Below, piece by piece: positions 1 through 5,994 of a DNA stretch of 9,045 bases; the stretch's first letter is position 1; each line of letters begins with the position of its first letter. This stretch comes from Desulfobulbaceae bacterium (GTDB lineage: Bacteria; Desulfobacterota; Desulfobulbia; Desulfobulbales; Desulfobulbaceae): the NCBI GenBank assembly GCA_011322715.1, contig DRLX01000213.1, positions 1 through 9,045 of the forward strand. Direction: 5' to 3'. Under the pieces are notes generated by a model. That model was given only the letters and a program-made list of their open reading frames with translations. It had not been told where the DNA came from and made no database searches. A program made the position numbers and the translations under genes.

Positions 1-1645
1 CCTGCATTTTTTTCAATTCATCCGGACTTTTTCTTGCAACCTCGAGCTGCCTTTCATTAAAATAATCCTCTTCGGAAATTCTCCCGGTAAATATAGTCTC
101 ATCTATGGGGAATTTCATGGGGCGCAGATGGGCATGAAAAAAGTGGAAAATAAATAAGAAAAATATTGCCAGCAATGCCTCTTCGGAATGAAAGATTAGG
201 GCCACGTTGAGAATCCATCCCGGAACAAAACGGGTGGTGATTTCCGGAAAGGCCAACATGAGTCCTGAGCCTCCAATGACGATCATTCCCCAGAAAACAG
301 CCCAGTAATCAAATTTTTCCCAGTAACTCCATTTATCCCGTTTGGGTTCACAGGTTCCTTTCAGAAAACAGCGAAATTCATCCCAGGCTTCTTTGAAATC
401 CTGTACTTTGGGGAATAGAGAATCAGGAGAAAATAAAAAGCGAAAAAAACCTCGAAATCCCTTTTGCCGGACAAGATTTATCAGATAATAGCCATGGAGA
501 AGGACGGCGAGAAAGAGCAGTGCCGCCATGCTTCTATGCAGAAGATCGATATGTTTAAACCCTCCGATAAAAGTGATAAGTGTCCGGGCCCATACAGTCG
601 ATGAATAACGAAGCGGCAGCCCGGAGATGGCGAGGCCGATTACGCTGATAAACAAGATGAAATGAGTCAGTCTATGCCAGGTCGGGAAACGAAGGTAAAA
701 TACATAACGTCTTCCTCTGGCCTTTTCAATCCGTGTTCTTATGATGTTGGGAAAACCCCTCATCCAGGCAAGAGTGTGGATTGTGGCGGTTACCATGACA
801 AGGAAAAAAAGCGCTTTCATCATGTGATAGATATAATACAGAACAGGATAGTTTTTTTTGTCATGTACGGAAGAATGAGGCCAGTAAGAGAGAAAGGAAG
901 GGGTGACCGTGCTGTGGCATTTCCGGCAGGCATCGGCCTCCTTGTTTTTAGAAAGAGGAGATGCCGGATCTGTCGGCTCTTTTATATCATGGGAGGAATG
1001 GCAGGCCCAGCAGGTGGCGCCGGTGCCACCCTGCAGGGTAACAATCTGGCCGTGCAGGCTGTCTCTGTATGTATTAAGGGAATCCTGGTGGCAAGAACCA
1101 CAGGTGCGGGTAGTGTTCAGGATAAATGGAGTTTTTTTAACAGATTCGATTTTATGAAAACCGTGGCATGTCAGGCAGTCGGGAGCAGAGTCGGGGTCGT
1201 TTTCAAATACCTCGGCATGAATACCAGCCATATATTCTTTCTTCTCCCGGGGATGGCACTGTCCACAGGTTTCTGAAATATTGTCTCTGTTGACTTCGGA
1301 GTCAGCATCGGAAACGGGTGCGATATCATGATCACCATGGCAGTCGTAACAAGAGGCATTTGGCTCACCTTGTTTATTTTTTTTGGCATGGATACCGGTT
1401 TTGTAAGCATCTACCTCGTGATCGTGGCATTTTGTGCAGTCGGCAGGTCCGTCTCCGTCCGAGTTTTCGTGACAAACCTGACAGCCAAATCCCTGATGGA
1501 CCGAATCTTCGAGAACATCATCAGCATGGGCCGGAAGGAGAAAGCTGACAAAGAAGCAAAACGTCAGAAAACAAAGGGGAAAAATTTTATTGGATGATAA
1601 AATAATATGGCCACTGGTCAGGGGGAAAGAAATTTTGTAGCGCAT
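1..1645 (-). CDS. CbcL-like fusion: octahaem cytochrome c domain plus membrane cytochrome b domain (C-terminus cut by window edge)
   Basis: The frame is open from ATG at 1645 to the left edge (548 codons, no stop). Residues 1-41 look like a signal peptide (hydrophobic stretch ending LLPAHA before DDV). Eight haem c motifs follow, with first cysteines at residues 55, 70, 99, 127, 157, 182, 212 and 240 (CQVCH, CTKCH, CYDCH, CGQCH, CLTCH, CGSCH, CWACH, CRKCH). About five membrane segments follow, near 273-292, 324-345, 369-388, 448-466 and 473-500. They contain histidines suited to bind haem b (HRLTH, LHRSMAA, LLHGYY, IFHSEEA, HFFHAHLR), as in the FdnI/HydC cytochrome b family. Known proteins with this layout, such as Geobacter CbcL, oxidise menaquinol in the inner membrane and pass electrons to periplasmic cytochromes; that role is inferred here. 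The visible end (FTGRISEEDY, then a charged tail) resembles the family C-terminus, so little is probably missing. No Shine-Dalgarno sequence precedes the ATG, but it is the first plausible start before the signal peptide. Confidence 0.9.
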   Translation of the reverse strand, partial: MRYKISFPLTSGHIILSSNKIFPLCFLTFCFFVSFLLPAHADDVLEDSVHQGFGCQVCHENSDGDGPADCTKCHDHEVDAYKTGIHAKKNKQGEPNASCYDCHGDHDIAPVSDADSEVNRDNISETCGQCHPREKKEYMAGIHAEVFENDPDSAPDCLTCHGFHKIESVKKTPFILNTTRTCGSCHQDSLNTYRDSLHGQIVTLQGGTGATCWACHSSHDIKEPTDPASPLSKNKEADACRKCHSTVTPSFLSYWPHSSVHDKKNYPVLYYIYHMMKALFFLVMVTATIHTLAWMRGFPNIIRTRIEKARGRRYVFYLRFPTWHRLTHFILFISVIGLAISGLPLRYSSTVWARTLITFIGGFKHIDLLHRSMAALLFLAVLLHGYYLINLVRQKGFRGFFRFLFSPDSLFPKVQDFKEAWDEFRCFLKGTCEPKRDKWSYWEKFDYWAVFWGMIVIGGSGLMLAFPEITTRFVPGWILNVALIFHSEEALLAIFFLFIFHFFHAHLRPMKFPIDETIFTGRISEEDYFNERQLEVARKSPDELKKMQ

Positions 1646-1810
1646 TGTTTTTTTAAAGAAAAAATTCGTGAAAAAAGAACCTAAGATGTTGTGGCCATCC
1701 TTGATTTTAATACATAGTGCACTTGCCACATTTTATGGCTTCCGCTGCATGCCGGCCGCATTGTTTTCTTCCGTGAAGCAATAGCCAACTGAGAGATCCA
1801 GCAAATAGTT

Positions 1811-1839
1811 GTGTATCTGTAGTTCAATTTTGTTGTCAA
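1811..1839 (-). promoter_or_regulatory. possible promoter for the cytochrome gene
   Basis: On the minus strand a perfect TTGACA (1839-1834) is followed after 16-17 bases by a weak -10 match (GATACA or ATACAC, 1817-1811). The start point would leave a leader of roughly 160 nt before the ATG at 1645. The -35 box is good and the -10 is poor, so this is a low-confidence call. Confidence 0.22.
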
Positions 1840-2176
1840 CTTCAAAAAAAGCCCGATAAAATTTGCCGTATATTAAAAAGTTATCTTTTCGTGGCGTTTA
1901 TCTGTGTATGTCCGTTTTTGCTCAGTCGTTCTGGAAAATATTTAGACTTTTGCGAATTCGATGATATTAACATATGCACAAATGATTTGTTAGCACCTCT
2001 ACTGCTCATTATCAATGCTTTTTTTCGGCATATCAGGTCCGGGGCACATTTTACGGGAGGATTGGGAAGGAAAGCATGGGGAAAAGGTCAAGGAAAGGGG
2101 TACTTTTTTTATTCGTGTTAAGAAAAAAATATTGGTCCTTCCAGGGTTATTGGCATACAGAATTGAGATGGTGTAC

Positions 2177-2273
2177 TGTCCCGGGGCGATTGACAACATA
2201 CTTCCGTATGGTTGAGACCCGCCTTGGAACACTACTCTTCGGAGTCTGCTCTTGTCTGTAATTCTGTGTTTTT
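2177..2273 (+). repeat. interspersed repeat, copy A (degenerate)
   Basis: The core at about 2178-2232 matches 5529-5589 with roughly eight differences, including one 1-base gap, over about 57 bases. Shared blocks include CAACATAC, GTATGGTTGA and CCCGCCTTGGA. The match resumes weakly to a shared CTGTGTTTTT at the right end, after about 14 extra bases in this copy. A small hairpin is kept in both copies: CAACATAC at 2194-2201, loop TTCC, then GTATGGTTG at 2206-2214 with one bulged G. The outer inverted ends seen in copy B are not recognisable here, so this copy looks older or truncated. Confidence 0.7.
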
Positions 2274-2289
2274 AATTTATAAGCTTTGG

Positions 2290-2318
2290 AAATTATTCAG
2301 GTTTTCATGGTTTGTCAA
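2290..2318 (-). promoter_or_regulatory. sigma70-like promoter candidate reading into repeat copy A
   Basis: On the minus strand TTGACA (2318-2313) is followed by exactly 17 bases and then TAATTT (2295-2290), a fair -10 box. Transcription would start near 2283, run through repeat copy A, and reach the cytochrome ATG only about 640 nt later. It could drive a long leader, a non-coding RNA, or nothing. Confidence 0.35.
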
Positions 2319-2365
2319 ATTGATAAGATGAACCCTTTTGTCCAGTAGAGATATACGATTTCTGT

Positions 2366-2375
2366 TGTCCGGACA
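2366..2375. other. 10-bp perfect palindrome after the TerC-family gene
   Basis: TGTCCGGACA is self-complementary and lies 6 bases past the stop of the TerC-family gene on the minus strand. No T-run follows, so it does not look like an intrinsic terminator. It could be a protein-binding site or chance. Confidence 0.3.
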
Positions 2376-2380
2376 TGGCT

Positions 2381-3199
2381 TCATTTTTCCTGAATGGTAA
2401 TGTTTGTCTTACGGCGCAGCTGGACCGGTTGTTGCTCTCGCTTTCTTTCCACCCAGTTCTGATACAGGTCCACGGTAAACATCAGGAGTAGAATGAAAAT
2501 AACAATCCATTGCGGGATATAGGGGAAGGCGCTGTGATTGACCGTCAGGTGGGCGACATGACCGCCTTCAAGGATGAGAACAAATCCGATAAGAAGAAGG
2601 ACAAAAAGGCCGAGGATTTCAAAATCCGGATTTTTCGTCATGTAATCGGAGATGGTGCCGGCAAAATAGAGCATAATGGCAACGGAGATGACCACGGAAC
2701 CCACCATCACCAAAAAGATATTGGTCATGCCCACAACCGTCAGAATTGAATCAACGGAGAACATGAGGTTCATGCCGACGATTATGGCAAGTACCTTGAA
2801 AAATTGAGGTGATGAAGATATTTCCTGCTCCACACCCTTCGATTTCTGTCGTAATTCCCCAACCCCTTTCCAGATCAGAAACAGACCTCCTGTAAAGAGA
2901 ATAACCGCCTTGCCGCTGAGTCCGCCCTCAATCGAGGCGCCAAAGGGCAGCTCCATACCCAGGTGATAAAATACTCCGGTTGCATATTTGAGGATGAGGC
3001 TTACCATGGACAATAGCAGGATACGAAAGCACATGGCAATCAAAAGACCCCAGATTACGGCCTTTTTACGTTGATGAGCCGGGAGCTTGTTTGCGAGGAT
3101 GGTGATAATTATCAGGTTGTCCGATCCAAGGGCAATCTGGATAAGGGTAACTGAAAACAGGTTGAGCCAGAAAACACTGTTGAGAGTAACATCAAACAT
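2381..3199 (-). CDS. TerC-family integral membrane protein
   Basis: The 272-residue product is very hydrophobic, with about seven membrane segments by eye. It has both acidic signatures of the TerC/YgdQ/Alx family: GSDNLIIITILANKLP at 25-40 followed by QRKKA and a hydrophobic helix, and a second FSVDSILTVVGMT at 147-159. The paired acidic motifs are thought to bind a divalent metal; several relatives export manganese or assist metal loading of secreted proteins. A basic tail (WVERKREQ onward) should be cytoplasmic. The substrate cannot be read from sequence, and tellurite resistance should not be assumed from the name. The gene starts 72 bp after lpxB, so it may be the last gene of that transcript. 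The ATG at 3199 has no clear ribosome binding site; an AGGAGA lies about 30 bases upstream, too far to serve it. Confidence 0.88.
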   Translation of the reverse strand: MFDVTLNSVFWLNLFSVTLIQIALGSDNLIIITILANKLPAHQRKKAVIWGLLIAMCFRILLLSMVSLILKYATGVFYHLGMELPFGASIEGGLSGKAVILFTGGLFLIWKGVGELRQKSKGVEQEISSSPQFFKVLAIIVGMNLMFSVDSILTVVGMTNIFLVMVGSVVISVAIMLYFAGTISDYMTKNPDFEILGLFVLLLIGFVLILEGGHVAHLTVNHSAFPYIPQWIVIFILLLMFTVDLYQNWVERKREQQPVQLRRKTNITIQEK

Positions 3200-3271
3200 G
3201 GGAATAATTGGGTAGAGGGTTCTTTTAATCTCCTGCCGACATGCTCGGCTTTTCCACTGCTTTTTCTCCTG

Positions 3272-4462
3272 TCATCTTTGCATACATTCCAGAGCTATTT
3301 CAGCCGCTCGTTCCGAGGCACCAGGGCCGCCCAGGCGGTGGCGGACTTCGGCAAGACCGGCCAGGATATTTTTTCGGGCGGGCAGGTCCGTCAGCATCCG
3401 GGCAAGCTCTCTTGCGATTCGTTCCGGAGTGACCTCGTCCTGCAAGAGTTCCGGAATGATTTTTTTCTCACCAATCAGGTTGACCAGGGAAAAATATTTG
3501 ACATTTCGCACCAGGAGGCGGCCGATGCGATAGGTCCTGGGAGAGACCCTGTAGGTGATAACGGCAGGAATATTGAGCAGGGCCAGTTCCAGAGTCACTG
3601 TGCCGGAGGCGGCAACAACCGCATCGCAGGCAGCCATCAGGTCGTAGCGATTTTCACTGATGACCCGGATATCAAGTTTGTTGCGAAATTCCGATAAACC
3701 ATGTTCCCTGAGCAGCGACTCCGGGATTGATGCGGCCCTGGGTAGAAGGAAGGTGCATTTTTTTTTGGTACTGCCGGTAAGCAGGGCCGCCGCCTGGAGA
3801 AAGGCGGGCAGCAGGTTGCGGATTTCCTTACTGCGGGAACCGGGCAGCAGGCCGATGATTGTATTTTCTTCCGGGATATTGTGTTGCTGCAGAAAATCTG
3901 CCTTTGTCATTGTCATGGAGGGGCTGACGCCGTCCACCAGGGGATGACCGACAAAATCAACGGTGATACCATACCTCCCGTAAAAATCCCTTTCAAAGGG
4001 AAGGATGACGGCTATCCTGTCGGTGAGCCGGCCTATTTTGCCTGTCCTTCCTTTTCGCCATGCCCAGACCTGGGGGCTTATATAGTAAAAAACAGGGATG
4101 CCCAGTTTCTTGGCTTTGGCAGCCAGCAGGAGATTGAAATCGGGGTAGTCGATAAGGATGAGCAGGGCGGGGCGGCCCTCCCGCATACGTCTGATCAGTG
4201 TACGGCGGGCGGCCAGGATGTCACCAAGGTGACTGATGACCTCGGTGATGCCGACAACGGCCAGTTTGTGCGCATCATAGAGTATTTCAACTCCGGCCTC
4301 ACGCAGCTCAGCTCCTCCCATGCCGCAGAAGCAAAGCTCCGGGGCGCGTCCCAGCATGGCGCGGACAAGACGTGCCCCGTGCATGTCACCGGATGGTTCA
4401 CCGCTGACAATCATAACCTCCGTGTTCCGATCTGCGGATTGGGGGAGATTCAAGCCGATCAC
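3272..4462 (-). CDS. lpxB: lipid-A-disaccharide synthase LpxB
   Basis: LpxB (glycosyltransferase family 19) joins UDP-2,3-diacylglucosamine to lipid X (2,3-diacylglucosamine 1-phosphate), giving the lipid A disaccharide at the inner face of the inner membrane. At 396 residues it is close to the family's usual length. Diagnostic stretches are SGEPSGDMHGA (20-30), IDYPDFN (104-110), YYISPQVWAWRKGR (126-139), LPFE (154-157), GHPLVD (172-177), LPGSRSKEI (206-214), ASGTVTLELAL (285-295), ITYRVSP (302-308) and FSLVNLI (324-330). The chosen start is GTG at 4462, 20 bp after the preceding stop. The alternative is ATG at residue 17, where a GGAGG sits only 2 bases upstream, too near to be ideal. An N-terminal extension of this size before the GEPSGD motif is normal in the family. 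The gene implies an outer membrane with lipid A. Confidence 0.97.
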   Translation of the reverse strand: MIGLNLPQSADRNTEVMIVSGEPSGDMHGARLVRAMLGRAPELCFCGMGGAELREAGVEILYDAHKLAVVGITEVISHLGDILAARRTLIRRMREGRPALLILIDYPDFNLLLAAKAKKLGIPVFYYISPQVWAWRKGRTGKIGRLTDRIAVILPFERDFYGRYGITVDFVGHPLVDGVSPSMTMTKADFLQQHNIPEENTIIGLLPGSRSKEIRNLLPAFLQAAALLTGSTKKKCTFLLPRAASIPESLLREHGLSEFRNKLDIRVISENRYDLMAACDAVVAASGTVTLELALLNIPAVITYRVSPRTYRIGRLLVRNVKYFSLVNLIGEKKIIPELLQDEVTPERIARELARMLTDLPARKNILAGLAEVRHRLGGPGASERAAEIALECMQR

Positions 4463-4482
4463 CTGTTTACCGTATGCAGCCG

Positions 4483-5487
4483 CTACTCATCAAGCCCGGA
4501 ATAGTTCGTCACCGGCCCGAGGAGCTGTTCAACCTGCTCCCTGTTTTCTCGAATCTGCTCAACCACCTCAAGGGCGATGGCCAGGGCCCGTCTTCCTTCA
4601 ACCCCGGAAACGGCCGGTGTGGTTCTGGTTCGGACATTGTTCATGAAATCAGTGAGTTCAAGCTCCAAAGTGTCCTGGTCCGGAAAACCGTATTTGCTGA
4701 TATCGGGCAATGGCTGATCATTTTGTTTTCCTCGTTTCAGCCGTATGGACATGACCTCTTTTTTACTGAAATCAACGGAGAGATATTGGCCCGGCTGGAA
4801 TATCCGCATTCGTCGGATATTGTCCATGGAGATCCGGCTGACGGTCACATTGGCGGTACAGCCGTTTTCAAAAATCAGGCGGGCATTGGCAATATCGGTA
4901 AGCTGCGTAATCACCGGCGCACCGACGGTATGGATGGTTTTCAGCGGTGAATCGACAATGGAGAGGATGATGTCGATATCATGGATCATCAGATCCAGGA
5001 TGACATCCACGTCCGTGCCCCGGTTTTTAAACACGGATATTCGATGCGCCTCGATAAACAGTGGGTGGGTCAGAAACGGCTGCATGGCCAGAACGGCCGG
5101 ATTAAATCGTTCCAGGTGTCCGACCTGAAGGATCAGGTTTTTCTCCCGGGCGGAATTGATCAGTTCATCCGCCTCGGCAAGAGTTGTGGTGAATGGTTTC
5201 TCCACCAGCAGGTCAATGTTTTCTCTAATACAGTCGCGGGCAACCTGATGGTGGTGGATGGTGGGAACAACGATGGAAACCGCATCCACCAGCGGCAGAA
5301 GCTTTTGATAGTCGGTAAACATGGCGGTGCCCAGTTCACCGGCAACCTGTTCCGCCTGTGACTGGTCCGGATCAGCCACGCCGACCAGTTGCACTCCTTC
5401 CATGGCCGCATATTTTTGGGCATGGAATTTTCCCAGATAGCCGACGCCGATCACTCCAACCTTTATCGTTTTCACAGACATGCTCAT
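4483..5487 (-). CDS. Gfo/Idh/MocA-family NAD(P)-dependent oxidoreductase, possibly a UDP-GlcNAc 3-dehydrogenase (GnnA-like)
   Basis: The 334-residue product has the N-terminal Rossmann motif GVIGVGYLGKFH (11-22), an acidic residue after the second strand (VADPD, 37-41), the EKP motif (96-98) whose lysine is catalytic in this family, and the DLMIHDID segment (165-172) carrying the HxxD catalytic signature. Members oxidise or reduce sugars and sugar nucleotides. It sits 20 bp before lpxB, which hints at a lipid A or LPS sugar-nucleotide substrate. In Acidithiobacillus, GnnA of this family makes the 3-keto UDP-GlcNAc used for amide-linked lipid A. The expected partner aminotransferase GnnB is not in the window, so substrate assignment stays open. 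The start is ATG at 5487, with a second in-frame ATG at 5481; neither has a Shine-Dalgarno sequence. The end of an interspersed repeat lies only 4 bases upstream of the first ATG. Confidence 0.9.
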   Translation of the reverse strand: MSMSVKTIKVGVIGVGYLGKFHAQKYAAMEGVQLVGVADPDQSQAEQVAGELGTAMFTDYQKLLPLVDAVSIVVPTIHHHQVARDCIRENIDLLVEKPFTTTLAEADELINSAREKNLILQVGHLERFNPAVLAMQPFLTHPLFIEAHRISVFKNRGTDVDVILDLMIHDIDIILSIVDSPLKTIHTVGAPVITQLTDIANARLIFENGCTANVTVSRISMDNIRRMRIFQPGQYLSVDFSKKEVMSIRLKRGKQNDQPLPDISKYGFPDQDTLELELTDFMNNVRTRTTPAVSGVEGRRALAIALEVVEQIRENREQVEQLLGPVTNYSGLDE

Positions 5488-5491
5488 GTAT

Positions 5492-5619
5492 GATGGCGTC
5501 GTAAAAACTTCGATCTACTGCGTCGTGTGTCCCGTGGCGATTCGCAACATACTACCTGTATGGTTGAGGCCCGCCTTGGAGCACTGCTCCTTGTATATCT
5601 GTGTTTTTGCTTAGCCATC
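5492..5619 (+). repeat. interspersed repeat, copy B, with imperfect inverted ends
   Basis: The 128-bp element is bounded by imperfect inverted repeats. The left end GATGGC-GTCGT-AAAAAC (5492-5508) pairs with the right end GTTTTT-GCTTA-GCCATC (5603-5619), leaving a mismatched middle. Inside are a small hairpin (CAACATAC 5545-5552, loop TACCT, GTATGGTTG 5558-5566, one bulged G) and a 13-bp near-perfect palindrome, GGAGCA-C-TGCTCC (5578-5590). The core matches copy A at about 2178-2232. The form fits a small non-autonomous mobile repeat (MITE or REP type). No transposase is nearby and no clear target-site duplication is visible. It lies just upstream of the oxidoreductase start. Confidence 0.7.
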
Positions 5620-5622
5620 TTT

Positions 5623-5641
5623 AAAAAAATTGGATTTTTTT
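5623..5641. other. A-tract/T-tract inverted repeat
   Basis: AAAAAAAT, loop TGG, ATTTTTTT: an 8-bp inverted repeat of A and T only, directly beside repeat copy B. The stem is weak, so it may be a bend or part of the repeat boundary rather than a terminator. Confidence 0.3.
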
Positions 5642-5664
5642 CGAGTTCATCATGTATGGACAAA

Positions 5665-5684
5665 GACGGGAAAAATATCCCGTC
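5665..5684 (-). terminator. GC-rich hairpin after the liv operon, possible terminator
   Basis: GACGGGA and TCCCGTC form a perfect 7-bp stem around a 6-base A-rich loop (read on the plus strand). It lies about 30 bases past the stop of the small acidic gene in the direction of transcription. Only TTT follows on the minus strand rather than a full T-run, so termination may be weak or Rho-assisted. Confidence 0.4.
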
Positions 5685-5700
5685 CGGGCCTGAAAAAATT

Positions 5701-5732
5701 ATTCTTCGTATTCATCATTCTTCGTATTCATC
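5701..5732. repeat. 16-bp tandem duplication across the stop of the small acidic gene
   Basis: ATTCTTCGTATTCATC occurs twice in a row (5701-5716 and 5717-5732), and the stop codon of the small acidic gene lies at the junction. Read on the minus strand, the gene ends in DEYEE with TGA. Removing one unit would still give DEYEE, then TAA. The duplication therefore leaves the protein unchanged although 16 is not a multiple of three. Confidence 0.9.
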
Positions 5733-5942
5733 ATAGTCGTCATCATAATCTTCCTCAAAGCCGTCAAAGTCTGCGCTCATTACATCGCTGATAAGTCTGA
5801 GGAATACGCCCATGGATTCACTGAGATTTTTTACGATTTCACTCTGTTTAACCCGCCTGTCAAGATCTTCTTCCCCGGCCATGTCACGGATGCTGGTTTT
5901 GAGCTCACTGCCAAGGGCATTCATCAACTGTTCCGGATCCAT
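5715..5942 (-). CDS. small acidic protein of unknown function
   Basis: I do not recognise this family. The 75-residue product has a mostly helical-looking body (about 1-55) with alternating charged and hydrophobic residues. It ends in a very acidic, tyrosine-rich tail (FEEDYDDDYDEYEE; about 12 of the last 18 residues are D or E). No signal peptide, cysteine or membrane segment is seen, so it should be cytoplasmic. The ribosome binding site AGGAGG (5954-5949 on the minus strand) is the strongest in the window. Two ATG codons follow directly; the second, at 5942, has the better spacing (6 bases versus 3 for 5945), so I chose it. It lies 50 bp after livF and may be the last gene of the liv transcript. 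Nothing in it points to transport. It is likely genuine because of the ribosome binding site and coherent composition, though small. Confidence 0.75.
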   Translation of the reverse strand: MDPEQLMNALGSELKTSIRDMAGEEDLDRRVKQSEIVKNLSESMGVFLRLISDVMSADFDGFEEDYDDDYDEYEE

Positions 5943-5960
5943 CATCGTCCTCCTGTTTTC

Positions 5961-5994
5961 AGGGTTTTGTGTACAGGGTTTTGTGTACAGGGTT
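5961..5994. repeat. 14-bp tandem repeat between livF and the small acidic gene
   Basis: AGGGTTTTGTGTAC occurs twice in a row (5961-5974, 5975-5988), followed by a partial third unit AGGGTT that overlaps the livF stop codon. Each unit holds the 6-bp palindrome TGTACA, completed across the unit boundary. It fills most of the spacer between the two genes. Confidence 0.9.

Larger units (their letters stand above)
1646..2380. other. 735-bp gene-free region
   Basis: This lies between the cytochrome gene start and the end of the TerC-family gene. No frame on either strand has a convincing protein pattern. Short plus-strand frames around 1891-2261 are low-complexity and one runs through the repeat copy. 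The region is AT-rich in parts and holds a degenerate repeat copy (about 2177-2273), a 10-bp palindrome just after the TerC stop (2366-2375) and two promoter-like sequences reading toward the cytochrome gene. The rest shows nothing I can name. Confidence 0.6.

Noticed and set aside
662..1276. Long plus-strand frame opposite the cytochrome gene
   Set aside because: It is antisense to a frame with eight haem motifs and membrane helices, and its own translation has no domain-like pattern.
2076..2261. Plus-strand 61-codon frame running through repeat copy A, and a similar frame through copy B at 5527-5736
   Set aside because: Both contain MVE-x-RLG-x-LL, but the similarity comes from the DNA repeat. 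The frame before it is shifted by a 1-base gap between the copies, and the differences are not biased to synonymous positions.
2376..2380. Intrinsic terminator just after the TerC-family gene
   Set aside because: The palindrome at 2366-2375 is not followed by a T-run on the minus strand.
3200..3271. Manganese riboswitch (yybP-ykoY type) before the TerC-family gene
   Set aside because: Only 72 bp separate it from lpxB and no matching conserved core was seen.
3881..4504. Plus-strand frame of about 207 codons opposite lpxB
   Set aside because: It is a shadow of lpxB, whose motifs are unmistakable on the minus strand.
5961..5994. CRISPR-like array
   Set aside because: The units are 14 bp and directly adjacent with no spacers; it is a simple tandem duplication.
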